Shown here: piece by piece, positions 19,053-29,575 of the stretch
Position numbering within the stretch: the first letter of the stretch is position 1
How the letters are laid out: every line of letters starts with the position of its first letter
Origin: an uncultured Bacillota bacterium
Lineage (GTDB): Bacteria; Bacillota; Clostridia; Oscillospirales; Oscillospiraceae
Assembly: GCA_947650875.1 (NCBI GenBank)
Contig: CANSXE010000001.1
Location: 1 to 64,000 of the forward strand
Direction: 5' to 3'
DNA: 64,000 bases
The notes under the pieces: generated by a model
Seen by the model: the letters and a program-made list of their open reading frames with translations, nothing else
Told to the model about the DNA's origin: nothing
Database searches by the model: none
Program-made: the position numbers and the translations under genes

Positions 19053-19773
19053 GTTGTGGGTCCTTTCTTGATGTATATTCTGTGGTAATGTCCCGCCGTA
19101 TGGGGAAAGACTGATCCTCCCCGCGGCAGAGACCCAGGAACCAGGCAAAGAGGGCGGCGCCGTCCACGGTATCCAGCCTGCGGCGGCCAAAGGACATCCG
19201 TTCCGGGTGGAACTGGACCCCCATAAGGGGATAGCCGGGCAGCTCCGCCGCTTCGGCAAGGCCGCTCTCCGACCAGGCCGTGACCCGCAGATCCCGGCCC
19301 AGGCCGCCCAGCGCCTGGTGGTGGGCGCTGTTGACCGGAAATACAGGGCCGTAGAGCCTGTGGAGGACCGAGTCCTCCGCACTGTGTACCGGATGGACCA
19401 TGTCCGCCTTGCCGCTGTGGAACGGCCGCTGCGTCGAAGGCAGGTCCTGAATCAGATCGCCTCCCAGGGCTACGTTGATCAGCTGCATGCCGCGGCAGAT
19501 GCCCAAAATGGGCTTGCCCGCCTGATAAAAGGCGCGGAAGAGGGCCAGCTCCGCCCGGTCACGGTCCCGGTCCGGCGGCAGGGAGCCCCGGTTGTCCTGG
19601 CCGTAGAGGGAGCTGTCAATGTCGCCGCCGCCGCACAGCAGCAGGCCGGCGCAGGTCAAATCGGGGGCGGGACAGTAGCCGGCCACCGGACTGCCCCCGG
19701 CGCCCCGGAGGGCGGTGCAGTAGTTGTCCATATGTCCGATTTCGCCGGATACCTGTATGTTCAGCCGCTCCAT
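19045..19773 (-). CDS. Gamma-glutamyl-gamma-aminobutyrate hydrolase family (class I GATase-like, PuuD type)
   Basis: LLCGGGDIDSSLYG, PILGICRGMQLINVALGGDLIQDL, NSAHHQAL, GVQFHPER. Confidence 0.85.
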   Translation of the reverse strand: MERLNIQVSGEIGHMDNYCTALRGAGGSPVAGYCPAPDLTCAGLLLCGGGDIDSSLYGQDNRGSLPPDRDRDRAELALFRAFYQAGKPILGICRGMQLINVALGGDLIQDLPSTQRPFHSGKADMVHPVHSAEDSVLHRLYGPVFPVNSAHHQALGGLGRDLRVTAWSESGLAEAAELPGYPLMGVQFHPERMSFGRRRLDTVDGAALFAWFLGLCRGEDQSFPIRRDITTEYTSRKDPQHA

Positions 19774-19774
19774 A

Positions 19775-20401
19775 TTACAGCTCGTCCTGAGCCGCCCGGG
19801 CCTTGACCAGGGCGATAATCAGGTTCACAGCGCCCTCCACCCCGACGATGCCGGAGTTCAGGGTCAAATCATACCGCCGCATATCGCCCCAGATATGGCC
19901 GGTATAGTAGTTGTAGTAGTTAGCCCGGCCCCTGTCCATCTGAACAATGCGCCGCGCCATGTCGTCGGAGGGGATGTGGTACTCCTCCACACACCGCTCC
20001 ACCCGGCTGTTCAGGTCGGCGTGGACAAAGACCTTCAGGCATTCGGGCCGCTCCCCCAGCACATAGTCAGAGCACCGGCCCACAATCACACAGGGCCCCT
20101 CGCCGGCCAGCTCCCGGATAACCTCCGCCTGGGCGAAGAAGGCCTGATGGCTTACGGGCACCCCCTGGTGGGCCAGGGAGGGGATTCCAACGCCTACAGG
20201 GGTGATGGACAGATGGAAGCGGCTGCGGGCCCGCTCCTCTGCCCGGGCAATAAAGTCGGGGGACAGTCCGCTTTTTTCTGAGGTTTTCTGAATGATGGTT
20301 CGGTCGTAGCACGGAATGCCCAGCTGGGCGGCGAGACGCTTGCCAATGAGACGGCCGCCGCTGCCGAACTCGCGGCTGATGGAGATTACATAGTTGCTCA
20401 T
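19775..20401 (-). CDS. Cytidylate kinase-like family protein
   Basis: MSNYVISISREFGSGGRLIGKRLAAQLGIPCYDRTII, VIVGRCSDYVL, NYYTGHIWGDMRRYDLTLNSG. Confidence 0.85.
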   Translation of the reverse strand: MSNYVISISREFGSGGRLIGKRLAAQLGIPCYDRTIIQKTSEKSGLSPDFIARAEERARSRFHLSITPVGVGIPSLAHQGVPVSHQAFFAQAEVIRELAGEGPCVIVGRCSDYVLGERPECLKVFVHADLNSRVERCVEEYHIPSDDMARRIVQMDRGRANYYNYYTGHIWGDMRRYDLTLNSGIVGVEGAVNLIIALVKARAAQDEL

Positions 20402-20730
20402 GAACACACCTCCTTGTGAGATGGGACGGACCGGCGATGAAGCGGGTCCGCGCAGAAGCACGGTTCCTTCTATATATAGTATAATACTTTTTTGGGAAAA
20501 AGACAACGGTAATCTGATTTGGGATGAAGGACCGGGAAAAACCTGGGGGATATTGGACATTTTCTCCAAAAACAGGGCGGTTTTAAAGGGGCAAATTCCG
20601 CTTGAAATTTCAGAGGAATATGGTATCATACTACTCAAGACGGGTGGAAAGGTTACCCAAAAGAGCGCTTTCCTCCGAACAAACGCTTGTGCTTTGTGGA
20701 GCAAAATGTTATAGGAAAGGGGATTCTACC

Positions 20731-22239
20731 GTGAGAAAAGCAGGCATTCTGATGCCGATCTCTTCCCTGCCTTCTCCCTGCGGGATCGGGACCCTGGGGG
20801 CGGAAGCGCGGAAATTTGTTGATTTTTTGGCGGCGGGGGGCCAGTCCTGCTGGCAGGTTCTGCCTCTGGGCCCCACCAGCTACGGCGACTCCCCCTATCA
20901 GTCCTTCTCCTCCTTTGCCGGCAACCCCTACTTCATTGATCTGGATGTTCTGGCCGAGTGGGGGCTTCTGGAGCCCGGAGAGTATCAAAATGTCAACTGG
21001 GGGGATGACCCGTCGCGGGTCAATTACGAGGTCCTCTATCAAAACCGCTTTGACGTTCTGCGTCTGGCCTGTGCCCGTCTGACCCGGGGGGACAAGTTTG
21101 AGATGCGGGGCACCCTCTGGGGCGCGGACTGGCTGGAGGACTATGCCCTGTTCATGGCCCTGAAAGACAGATACGGCGGAATTCCCTGGCTGGAGTGGCC
21201 GGAGGAAATCCGCCTGCGGCAGCCCCAGGCGATGGAACAGGCCCGGAAAGAGCTCCGGGAGGAGGTGGATTTCTGGCGGTGGGTGCAGCACCTCTTTTAT
21301 GCCCAGTGGTGGGACCTGAAGGAGTACGCCAACCAGAAGGGGGTTTCCATCATTGGGGACCTGCCCATCTATGTGGCCCTGGACAGCGCTGACGTGTGGG
21401 CCAATCCCGACCAGTTCCAGCTGGATGAGAACGGGCGGCCCACCGAGGTTGCAGGCTGCCCCCCCGACGGCTTTACCGCCGACGGTCAGCTGTGGGGCAA
21501 CCCCCTGTTCAACTGGGAGCGGATGAAGGAGGACGGCTATGCCTGGTGGCTGCGGCGCATCGCCTGGCAGTTCCAGCTCTACGACACCCTGCGCATTGAC
21601 CACTTCCGGGGCTTCGACTCCTATTATGCCATCCCTTACGGGGACAAGACGGCAAAAAACGGCGTCTGGAAGCCCGGTCCGGGCATTGCGTTTTTTAAGA
21701 CGGTGAATCGCAGCCTGGGGAAAAAGGACATTATCGCCGAGGACCTGGGTTTCCTCACCCCCTCGGTGCGAAAGCTGCTCCGCGACTCAGGCTACCCCGG
21801 CATGAAGGTGCTGGAGTTTGCCTTTGATAACCGGTATTCCGACAGCGACTACCTGCCCCACCGCTGCCCCGTCCACTGTGTTGTGTATGCCGGCACCCAC
21901 GACAACGACACCATCCAGGGCTGGCTGACCTCTGTCCCCAAAAAGACGGCGTCCTACGCAAAGGCCTACCTGCGCCTGAGCAAGCGGGAGGGCTACCACT
22001 GGGGGATGATGCGCGCCGCCTGGGCCTCCCCCGCCGACCTGGCGGTGATGCAGCTCCAGGATATTCTCGGCCTGGGCAGCGAGGCAAGAATGAATACCCC
22101 GTCCACACTTGGGAATAATTGGCAGTGGCGGGCCCTTCCCGGTTCCTTCGACGAGAAGCTGTCGAAACGGCTGTATCGGGAGATGAAGGTGTATCAGCGG
22201 CTGCCCAAGGGGAAACTGAAGAACAAGGAGAAACATTGA
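20731..22239 (+). CDS. malQ: 4-alpha-glucanotransferase
   Basis: GTG start; [86 protein letters not shown]. Confidence 0.95.
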   Translation: MRKAGILMPISSLPSPCGIGTLGAEARKFVDFLAAGGQSCWQVLPLGPTSYGDSPYQSFSSFAGNPYFIDLDVLAEWGLLEPGEYQNVNWGDDPSRVNYEVLYQNRFDVLRLACARLTRGDKFEMRGTLWGADWLEDYALFMALKDRYGGIPWLEWPEEIRLRQPQAMEQARKELREEVDFWRWVQHLFYAQWWDLKEYANQKGVSIIGDLPIYVALDSADVWANPDQFQLDENGRPTEVAGCPPDGFTADGQLWGNPLFNWERMKEDGYAWWLRRIAWQFQLYDTLRIDHFRGFDSYYAIPYGDKTAKNGVWKPGPGIAFFKTVNRSLGKKDIIAEDLGFLTPSVRKLLRDSGYPGMKVLEFAFDNRYSDSDYLPHRCPVHCVVYAGTHDNDTIQGWLTSVPKKTASYAKAYLRLSKREGYHWGMMRAAWASPADLAVMQLQDILGLGSEARMNTPSTLGNNWQWRALPGSFDEKLSKRLYREMKVYQRLPKGKLKNKEKH

Positions 22240-22240
22240 T

Positions 22241-24520
22241 ATGCAACTGAAAGAACAACTTTTTCAAACGACTCAGTCGCGTTTTGGCTGCGCCCCGGAC
22301 CAGTGTGATGACCGCCAGCTCTATGAGGCACTGCTGATTCTCACCGGCCGCCTGGCCCAGAACCGCCCCGCCCCCAAGGGGGAGCGGAAGCTCTACTATT
22401 TCTCTGCCGAGTTCCTCATGGGCAAGCTGCTGAGCAACAACCTGCTGGCCCTGGGGCTCCACGACGAGGTGCGCGCCCTGCTGGCTGACCTGGGCCGGGA
22501 CCTGGGGGTTATCGAGTCTATGGAGCCCGAGCCCTCTCTGGGCAACGGAGGCCTGGGCCGCCTGGCCGCCTGCTTTCTGGACTCCATCGCCGCCTTGAAC
22601 CTGCCCGGCGACGGTGTGGGCCTGAATTACCACTACGGCCTGTTCCGGCAGAAATTTGCCCAGAACCGCCAGACCGAGATTCCCGACCCCTGGATGGATA
22701 CGGACAGCTGGCTTATTCCCACGGGGATGTCCTTTGACGTGCCCTTCGGCGGCTTCAGCCTGAAGGCGGTGCTCTATGATATTGCCATTCCCGGGGCCAA
22801 CAACGGCTGTGCCAACCGCCTGCACCTCTTCGACGTGACTGAGCCCGCCGGCGCCCCCTGGGTGGGCATCGACTTTGACAAGGGGGATATCCCCCACCGG
22901 CTGACCTCTTTCCTCTACCCCGACGACAGCGACGAGGCGGGCCGGCTGCTCCGGGTATATCAGCAGTACTTTATGGTGTCCGCCGGCGCCCAGCTCATCC
23001 TCTCTGAGCTGGAGACCAGGGGCTTTGCCCCGGAGACTCTGGCTGACCATGTGGTGGTTCAGATCAACGACACTCACCCCTCTATGGTCATTCCTGAGCT
23101 CATCCGTCTGCTGATTGAAAAGGGTATGACCTTCGACAGCGCCCTGGACCAGGTGCGCCGCACCTGCGCCTACACCAACCACACCATCCTGGCCGAAGCC
23201 CTGGAGAAGTGGCCCCTGTCCTTCATTGAGAAGGTGGCCCCCCAGCTGGTGCCCGTCATTCAGGAGCTGGACCGGCGGATGAAGCAGGCCCATCCCGACC
23301 CCCGGGTGGCCATTTTGGACGAGCAGAACCGGGTCCACATGGCCCACATGGATATCCACTGCGGCTTCTCGGTCAACGGCGTGGCCGCCCTTCACACGGA
23401 GATTTTGAAAAATGCCGAGCTGAAACCCTTCTATGACCTCTACCCGGAAAAGTTCAACAACAAGACCAACGGCGTTACCCTCCGCCGCTGGCTGGAGGTC
23501 TGCAATCCGGAGCTGACCTCCCTCATAGACGGCTGCATCGGCCCCGACTGGCGGCAGGACGCCAAGAAACTGGAAAAGCTGCTGGACTTCCAGGAGGACA
23601 GCGCCGTTCTGGACCGCCTGCTGGAGGTCAAGCAGCACAATAAGAATGAGCTGTGCCGGATTCTCTGGGCCACCCAGCACATCGAGCTGGACCCCAAGTC
23701 CGTCTTTGACATCCAGGTGAAACGGCTCCACGAGTACAAGCGGCAGCAGATGAACGCCCTGTATATCATTCAAAAGTACCTGGAAATCAAAGCCGGCAAG
23801 CTGCCGGAGCAGCCGGTGACCGTTCTGTTTGGCGCCAAGGCCGCCCCCGCCTATATCATGGCCAAACGGATCATCCACCTGATTCTCTGCCTGCAGCAGC
23901 TCATCGACCGGGACCCCCAGGTCCGCCCCTGGCTGCGGGTGGCCATGGTGGAGAACTACAACGTCACCTGGGCCGAGCGGCTGATTCCCGCCTGCGACAT
24001 CTCCGAGCAGATCTCCCTGGCCTCCAAGGAGGCCAGCGGTACCGGCAACATGAAGTTCATGGCCAACGGCGCGGTTACGCTGGGCACCCTGGACGGCGCC
24101 AATGTGGAGATTGCCCAGCTGGTGGGGGAGGACAATATCTACACCTTCGGCGCCCACAGCGACACGGTAATCGGCCTGTACAAGGGGGATGAGCCCGACG
24201 GCCGGGCCTACCGCCCCTTGGACTACTACCACCGTCCGGCGGTGGAGCGGCTGGTAGACTTTATTGTATCCCCCGAACTGCTGGCCATCGGTGACCCGGC
24301 GGAGCTGTCCGCCCTCTGGAAGGACATGAAGAACAAGGATTGGTTTATGGCCCTGCTGGATGTGGAGGACTACATCGCAGCTAAGGACCGGTGCCTGCGG
24401 GACTATGGCGACCGCCGCGCCTGGGCCAGGAGAATGCTGGTTAATATCGCTAAGTCGGGGTATTTCTCCTCCGACCGGACGATTGCCCAGTACAATCAGG
24501 ATATCTGGAAGCTGAAATAG
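22241..24520 (+). CDS. glgP: Glycogen/starch/alpha-glucan phosphorylase
   Basis: [73 protein letters not shown] (PLP site). Confidence 0.97.
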   Translation: MQLKEQLFQTTQSRFGCAPDQCDDRQLYEALLILTGRLAQNRPAPKGERKLYYFSAEFLMGKLLSNNLLALGLHDEVRALLADLGRDLGVIESMEPEPSLGNGGLGRLAACFLDSIAALNLPGDGVGLNYHYGLFRQKFAQNRQTEIPDPWMDTDSWLIPTGMSFDVPFGGFSLKAVLYDIAIPGANNGCANRLHLFDVTEPAGAPWVGIDFDKGDIPHRLTSFLYPDDSDEAGRLLRVYQQYFMVSAGAQLILSELETRGFAPETLADHVVVQINDTHPSMVIPELIRLLIEKGMTFDSALDQVRRTCAYTNHTILAEALEKWPLSFIEKVAPQLVPVIQELDRRMKQAHPDPRVAILDEQNRVHMAHMDIHCGFSVNGVAALHTEILKNAELKPFYDLYPEKFNNKTNGVTLRRWLEVCNPELTSLIDGCIGPDWRQDAKKLEKLLDFQEDSAVLDRLLEVKQHNKNELCRILWATQHIELDPKSVFDIQVKRLHEYKRQQMNALYIIQKYLEIKAGKLPEQPVTVLFGAKAAPAYIMAKRIIHLILCLQQLIDRDPQVRPWLRVAMVENYNVTWAERLIPACDISEQISLASKEASGTGNMKFMANGAVTLGTLDGANVEIAQLVGEDNIYTFGAHSDTVIGLYKGDEPDGRAYRPLDYYHRPAVERLVDFIVSPELLAIGDPAELSALWKDMKNKDWFMALLDVEDYIAAKDRCLRDYGDRRAWARRMLVNIAKSGYFSSDRTIAQYNQDIWKLK

Positions 24521-24533
24521 AGGTCTGTTTGAA

Positions 24534-24565
24534 AGGGCGCATCCCAAATCATCGGGGTGCGCCCT
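24534..24565 (+). terminator. Hairpin downstream of glgP (weak U-tract)
   Basis: AGGGCGCATCCC-aaatcatc-GGGGTGCGCCCT. Confidence 0.4.
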
Positions 24566-24677
24566 CAAGCCGTAGATAAAGCGGAACACCGCACGCCCGG
24601 GGAAGGGAAAAGTCCGTTTTATGGGACATAAGCCCCGCTATACTGGGGCGTGAAACCCGGAAAGGAGGAGACCACCT

Positions 24678-25676
24678 GTGTCAAAAAGTACCAATCAGAA
24701 GACCAAGCTGCTCCATCTGTGCCGCATCCTTCTGTTGCGGACCGATGAGGAGCACCCCCTCACCGTCCCACAGCTTATTGAGGAGCTGGCCCGGCAGGAC
24801 ATCAAGGCCGAGCGCAAAAGCATCTACGACGACCTGGAGGCCCTGCGCCTGTTCGGGCTGGACATCCAGTCCCGGAAGGGAAAGACCCCCGGCTGGTTTG
24901 TGGGGGGCCGGGAGTTTCAACTGCCCGAGGTGAAGCTGCTCATGGATGCGGTGCAGTCCTCCCGTTTCATCACCCAGAAAAAGAGCGACGCCCTGATCCG
25001 CAAGCTGGAGGGGCTGGCCAGCATACACCAGGCGGGCCAGCTTCAGCGGCAGGTCTATGTGTCGGGCCGAATCAAGGTGATGAATGAGAGCATCTACTAC
25101 AATGTGGACAAGCTTCACGCCGCCATTGCCGGCCAGAAGGCGATTTCCTTTAAATATTTCGACTACGATATCGGCCGGAAAAAGGTCTTTCATCACGACG
25201 GAAAGCGGTATGTGGTATCCCCCTACGGCCTGATCTGGAACAGCGAGAACTACTACCTGGTGGCCTTTGACCACTGCCATCAGGAGCTGCGCCACTACCG
25301 GGTGGACAAGATGACCGAGATTGTCGTCACCAGCCTGGACCGGGAGGGGCGGGAGCAGTATCCCGATTTTCAGCTGGCTGAGTACGGCCAGAAGCACTTT
25401 GGCATGTACGGCGGCCAGGAGGTGAAGGTCACCCTTCGGGGCCGGCGGGACAAGGCCGGCCTGGTGTGGGACCGGTTTGGCCAGGACGTGATTTTGGTGC
25501 CCGACGGGGCGGAGCACTTTACTGTCACCCTGCCGGTGGTCATCAGCCCTCAGTTTTTCGGCTGGCTGCTGGGGCTGGACGGCAGCATTACGCTGATCGG
25601 GCCGAAAGAGGCGGTGGCTGCCTACCGCCGCCGGCTGTCCGCCACCCTGGAGGAGCTGTCTCAGCCCCCCTGTTGA
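24678..25676 (+). CDS. WYL-domain helix-turn-helix transcriptional regulator
   Basis: N-terminal HTH (LTVPQLIEELARQDIKAERKSIYDDLEALRLFGLDI), central YVVSPYGLIWNSENYYLVAFDHCHQELRHYRVDKM WYL region. Confidence 0.88.
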   Translation: MSKSTNQKTKLLHLCRILLLRTDEEHPLTVPQLIEELARQDIKAERKSIYDDLEALRLFGLDIQSRKGKTPGWFVGGREFQLPEVKLLMDAVQSSRFITQKKSDALIRKLEGLASIHQAGQLQRQVYVSGRIKVMNESIYYNVDKLHAAIAGQKAISFKYFDYDIGRKKVFHHDGKRYVVSPYGLIWNSENYYLVAFDHCHQELRHYRVDKMTEIVVTSLDREGREQYPDFQLAEYGQKHFGMYGGQEVKVTLRGRRDKAGLVWDRFGQDVILVPDGAEHFTVTLPVVISPQFFGWLLGLDGSITLIGPKEAVAAYRRRLSATLEELSQPPC

Positions 25677-25771
25677 CATATAGATTAAAATCCGCTTAAA
25701 AAATCTGCCAACATAGTGGTAATTTTCACGATGCTGTGATATGATAAGCGTGAGGAACTGTAACCACCCAT

Positions 25772-26212
25772 TTGAAAGGAGGAATTGCTATGACGATTTT
25801 TTGGCTGGCCGCATTCATTGTCTTTGCCATCGGCGAGGCGGTGACAGTGGGGTTGGTCTCCGTTTGGTTTGCTGTGGGGGCACTGGCAGCGCTGTTTGCT
25901 ACCGCTCTTGGAGCGGGACTCTGGCTGCAAATCACGGTATTTTTGGGGGTGTCGGCCCTGGCGTTAGCTCTGTTTAAGCCGCTGAGCAGCAAATTCCTCA
26001 AGCCCAGGGTGTCCGCCACCAATGCCGACCGGGTGATCGGCTCTGCCGCTCTGGTCACTGAGACCATCGACAACACCCAGGCCAAAGGCCAGGTGAAGGT
26101 CAATGGGCAGGTCTGGTCGGCCCGCTCCGCCCAGGATATCGTGATCCCCGCCGGGACCGATGTGAAGGTGCTGCGCATTGAGGGCGTAAAGGTTATTGTG
26201 GAGACCGCGTAA
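25772..26212 (+). CDS. NfeD-family membrane protein
   Basis: Three TM segments then an OB-fold tail (VTETIDNTQAKGQVKVNGQVWSARSAQDIVIPAGTDVKVLRIEGVKVIVE); next to an SPFH gene. Confidence 0.85.
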   Translation: MKGGIAMTIFWLAAFIVFAIGEAVTVGLVSVWFAVGALAALFATALGAGLWLQITVFLGVSALALALFKPLSSKFLKPRVSATNADRVIGSAALVTETIDNTQAKGQVKVNGQVWSARSAQDIVIPAGTDVKVLRIEGVKVIVETA

Positions 26213-26254
26213 GAGAGAGTACACATTGTAATAAATGAAGGAGGAATCAACAAA

Positions 26255-27229
26255 ATGGAATATCTTATCCCCACCCTGATCGTTATTGTCATTGCCATCG
26301 TTGTCTTTTCCCTGCTGGCCAGCATTGTGCGCATTGTGCCCCAGTCCCGGGCCTACGTCATCACCTGGCTGGGCACCTTCCGCACCGTATGGGGCGCTGG
26401 CGTCCACTTCAAGGTGCCCATTGTGGAGCGCATTGTAAAGAATGTGTCTCTGAAGGAGCAGGTGGTGGATTTCGCCCCCCAGCCCGTCATCACCAAGGAC
26501 AACGTGACCATGCAGATCGACTCGGTGGTCTACTTCCAGATCACCGACCCCAAGCTCTATACCTACGGCATTGAAAACCCCATGTCCGCCATTGAGAACC
26601 TCACCGCCACCACCCTGCGGAACATCATCGGCGACCTGGAGCTGGACCAGACCCTCACCAGCCGGGACCACATCAACACCAAGATGCGGGCCCTGCTGGA
26701 CGAGGCCACCGACCCCTGGGGCATCAAGGTCAACCGGGTGGAGCTGAAAAACATCATGCCTCCCCGGGACATTCAGGAGTCCATGGAGAAGCAGATGCGG
26801 GCCGAGCGGGAGCGCCGGGAGGCCATCCTCCAGGCCGAGGGCCAGAAGCAGTCCCAGATCCTGGTGGCCGAGGGCGAGAAGCAGTCCGCCATCCTCCGGG
26901 CCGACGCCGCCAAGCAGGCGGCCATCCTCCAGGCCGAGGGCGCCAAGCAGGCCAAGATTCTGGAAGCCGAGGCCGAGGCCGAAGCCATTATGAAGGTGCA
27001 GCAGGCCACCGCCGACGCCATCCGGCTCATCAACGAGGCAGCTCCCGGACAGGGTGTGCTCACCATCAAGGCCCTGGAGGCGTTCCAGGCCGCCGCCAAC
27101 GGCAAGGCCACCAAGATCATCATCCCCTCCGAGCTCCAGGGCATCGCCGGCCTGGCCGCCGCCGCCAAGACCGTCTTCGACACTGAGGACCCCAAGGCTA
27201 CCATTACCAAAACTGTGCCGAAGCAGTAA
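26255..27229 (+). CDS. SPFH/Band 7 (paraslipin, QmcA-like) protein
   Basis: IVPQSRAYVITWLGTFRTVWGAGVHFKVPIVERIV, DNVTMQIDSVVYFQITDPKLYTYGIENP, VELKNIMPPRDIQESMEKQMRAERERREAILQAEG. Confidence 0.93.
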   Translation: MEYLIPTLIVIVIAIVVFSLLASIVRIVPQSRAYVITWLGTFRTVWGAGVHFKVPIVERIVKNVSLKEQVVDFAPQPVITKDNVTMQIDSVVYFQITDPKLYTYGIENPMSAIENLTATTLRNIIGDLELDQTLTSRDHINTKMRALLDEATDPWGIKVNRVELKNIMPPRDIQESMEKQMRAERERREAILQAEGQKQSQILVAEGEKQSAILRADAAKQAAILQAEGAKQAKILEAEAEAEAIMKVQQATADAIRLINEAAPGQGVLTIKALEAFQAAANGKATKIIIPSELQGIAGLAAAAKTVFDTEDPKATITKTVPKQ

Positions 27230-27286
27230 GGCGGAAGCAAAACCCCGCTGAGGAAGTAATACTTTTATTCCGCTTGATTCAATACA

Positions 27287-27320
27287 CATCCCCGTGTACA
27301 GACAGTACACGGGGATGTTT
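27287..27320 (+). terminator. Rho-independent terminator
   Basis: CATCCCCGTGTAC-agaca-GTACACGGGGATG-TTTTCG, perfect 13-bp stem. Confidence 0.75.
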
Positions 27321-27460
27321 TCGTCTGCGCAGGATAGCAAACCGGGAAATATTCGGTCATCTGGCGGCAGGAGTGTTTTATAATATAGACAAGGTTACTT
27401 CGGCTCAAAGGACTGTCTCAGGAGGTTTATAATCGGGGGCAATATCATAAGAATGGCGTC

Positions 27461-29113
27461 CTAAAAAATCAATCCATATTTTCGAATTCGGTATTGCAGG
27501 CTCTGGCGGAGGATGCCCAGGGTCTGGGCGGTGCGGGAGATGTTGTAGCCGCAGTGGTCCAGGGCCTGGGCGATGACCTGCTTCTCATAGCCGTCCATAA
27601 GCCCTTGCAGGGTTTCCAGGGAAAAGTCGATGGCCGGGAGGGGGGCAGCGGGCTCGCTGCGGTGTTTCAGCAGGTAGGGGGGCAGGTGGCGCACCTCCAT
27701 CACCTGGGAGTCGGTAACATTCTGGGCATAGTCCAGCACATGGAACAGCTCCCGCACGTTGCCCGGCCAGTGGTAGGCCCGCAGGACGGCGAGGACCTCC
27801 GGGTCAAGCCGGGTAACGGCGTGGACAAACTGGTAGGCGGTGGCCTCCAGGTGGTAGCGGATCAGCTCCTCCAGGTCCTCCAGGTGCTCCCGGAGTGGGG
27901 GGAGTTCAAGCATCACGGTGGACAGCCGATAGAACAGGTCGCGACGGAAGGTGTTTTCCGCCACCGCCTTGAAGGGGTCCTCGTTGCAGGAGGAGATCAC
28001 CCGCACATCCAGCCGAATATCCTGACTGCCCCCCACCCGGCGGAAGGTCTTTTCCTGGAGGACCCGCAGAATCTTGGACTGCATGGCCAGGCTCATGGAG
28101 TTGAGCTCGTCCAGGAACAGGGTGCCCCCGGCGGCCTCCTCCAGGTAGCCCGCCTTGTCCTCGCTGCCGGTGAAGCTGCCCTTTCTGGTGCCGAAGAGAA
28201 GGCTCTCGATGAGGGTCTCCGGGACGGCGGCGCAGTTGATGGCCAGAAACTTCCCGCTCCGGCGGCGGCTGGAGCGGTGGATGCTCTGGGCAAAGATCTC
28301 CTTGCCCGTTCCCGTCTCCCCCACCAGGAGGATGGGGCTGTCCTGAGGGGCCACCCGCCGGGCCAGCTCCACCGCCGAACGCAGTTTGGGACAGCTGCCG
28401 ATCACATTGTCGAAGGTGTAGCCCGAAAAGCTGATTTTTGGCGGCTTGTTCTGGAAGGAGCTGAGGGCTCGGCGGGTGTCCTCCAGCTTTTTGATGTTTT
28501 TCTCCACAAGCTCCGCCGTCTGCTCAAAGACCACCGCCCCCAGCAGCTCCCCCTCCCGGAAGATGGGGTAGGAGGTGTTGGCCGAAGCGATGGGGGCGGT
28601 GCTGAAGTCATTGGCCCGGAAGCTGTCCACCCGGTCGATCACCGGGGCCTGGGTCTGGAGGGCGGTCATGGTGGTGCTGATGGTCTCGTCCAGGTTGTAC
28701 AGGTCCAGCAGGTGCCGCCCCTCTACGCTCACCCCGCTGGGAATGCGGGAGATGCCCCGGCTGGCCCGGTTGAAGTAGACCGCGCAGGCGTTTTTGTCAT
28801 AAATCTGCACCCCGTCGGTGACCTGGTCCAGGGCCCGGGCCAGGAGATAGGGCCGGTTGTCCTCCCGCTTGAGCAGCAGCCAGCGCCCGCCCTCGGGGGC
28901 GGGGAGGAGCTGAAAATGAAAGGTGTTCTCCTCCCAGATCAGTTCCCCGCTGTCCCCCTCCCGGGGCAGGTCAAAGGCGTCCCGGGCCGGCCGCCGGGCG
29001 GCGGCCCAGCTCTCAAAGAGGTCCCGGTACAGGTCCTCCGCTTCCCGGCTGCCCCAGGCCACCCCACAGAAGCAGTCTGAGGGGTCCAGCGTAAACAGAA
29101 TGTCATAGAGCAT
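27461..29113 (-). CDS. Sigma-54-dependent transcriptional activator (PAS + AAA+ + Fis HTH)
   Basis: VGETGTGKEIFAQSIH, GSFTGSEDKAGYLEEAAGGTLFLDELNSM, RRDLFYRLSTVMLELPPLREH, YHWPGNVREL, C-terminal ISRTAQTLGILRQSLQYRIRKYGL; N-terminal PAS-like region. Confidence 0.93.
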   Translation of the reverse strand: MLYDILFTLDPSDCFCGVAWGSREAEDLYRDLFESWAAARRPARDAFDLPREGDSGELIWEENTFHFQLLPAPEGGRWLLLKREDNRPYLLARALDQVTDGVQIYDKNACAVYFNRASRGISRIPSGVSVEGRHLLDLYNLDETISTTMTALQTQAPVIDRVDSFRANDFSTAPIASANTSYPIFREGELLGAVVFEQTAELVEKNIKKLEDTRRALSSFQNKPPKISFSGYTFDNVIGSCPKLRSAVELARRVAPQDSPILLVGETGTGKEIFAQSIHRSSRRRSGKFLAINCAAVPETLIESLLFGTRKGSFTGSEDKAGYLEEAAGGTLFLDELNSMSLAMQSKILRVLQEKTFRRVGGSQDIRLDVRVISSCNEDPFKAVAENTFRRDLFYRLSTVMLELPPLREHLEDLEELIRYHLEATAYQFVHAVTRLDPEVLAVLRAYHWPGNVRELFHVLDYAQNVTDSQVMEVRHLPPYLLKHRSEPAAPLPAIDFSLETLQGLMDGYEKQVIAQALDHCGYNISRTAQTLGILRQSLQYRIRKYGLIF

Positions 29114-29157
29114 GGAAAGCTTCCCCTTTCGCTGTTGTTTCGCCCGCCGGGCGGGAC

Positions 29158-29237
29158 GGACGCATCGTGATGCGTCCCTACAGAGTGCTCAAAACCTCCG
29201 CAGCAGAAGACCCGTAGGGACGCTTCATGAAGCGTCC
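29158..29237. repeat. Pair of REP-like palindromes in inverted orientation
   Basis: GGACGCATCGTGATGCGTCCCTAC (29158-29181) and GTAGGGACGCTTCATGAAGCGTCC (29214-29237). Confidence 0.75.
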
Positions 29238-29307
29238 GCATTAACAAGGCTGATTTCCAAGGCGTCCCTGCCAGTGTACCGGAATCCCGGGCCGCTGTCA
29301 ATCCATA

Positions 29308-29343
29308 TGCAATAAAAATTTGCAGATCGCAAAATTATTTTGC
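29308..29343. promoter_or_regulatory. Overlapping inverted repeats, candidate enhancer (UAS) for the sigma-54 activator
   Basis: TGCAAtaaaaaTTTGCagatcGCAAAAttaTTTTGC: four alternating GCAAA/TTTGC half-sites ~150-190 bp upstream of the -24/-12 element. Confidence 0.5.
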
Positions 29344-29493
29344 TTCTGCGCCGCTAAAATCATGCCCATCTCCCCAAATGTCCCCGAAGCCCCAAGGCAC
29401 TTCCCGGTTGTTTTGCATAAATCAGACGCATTAGACGCATTATATTCGTGCAGGTGACACAAAGTTTCGGGAATTTTCTTCGATTTCCTCTCT

Positions 29494-29510
29494 TTGGCCC
29501 GGCAGTTGCT
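29494..29510 (+). promoter_or_regulatory. Sigma-54 (-24/-12) promoter
   Basis: TTGGCCCGGCAGTTGCT: GG at 29496-7, GC at 29508-9, exact N10 spacing; close to the TTGGCACG-N4-TTGCT consensus. Confidence 0.85.
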
Positions 29511-29575
29511 TTATAAAAAGACAGACTGTAAAGAAAGGAGAGTATGCGGCCCTTTCGCCGCATACGGAGAGAAAC

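Noticed and set aside
21755-24589. 944-aa minus-strand ORF opposite malQ/glgP
   Set aside because: Antisense shadow of glgP, which has unambiguous catalytic motifs.
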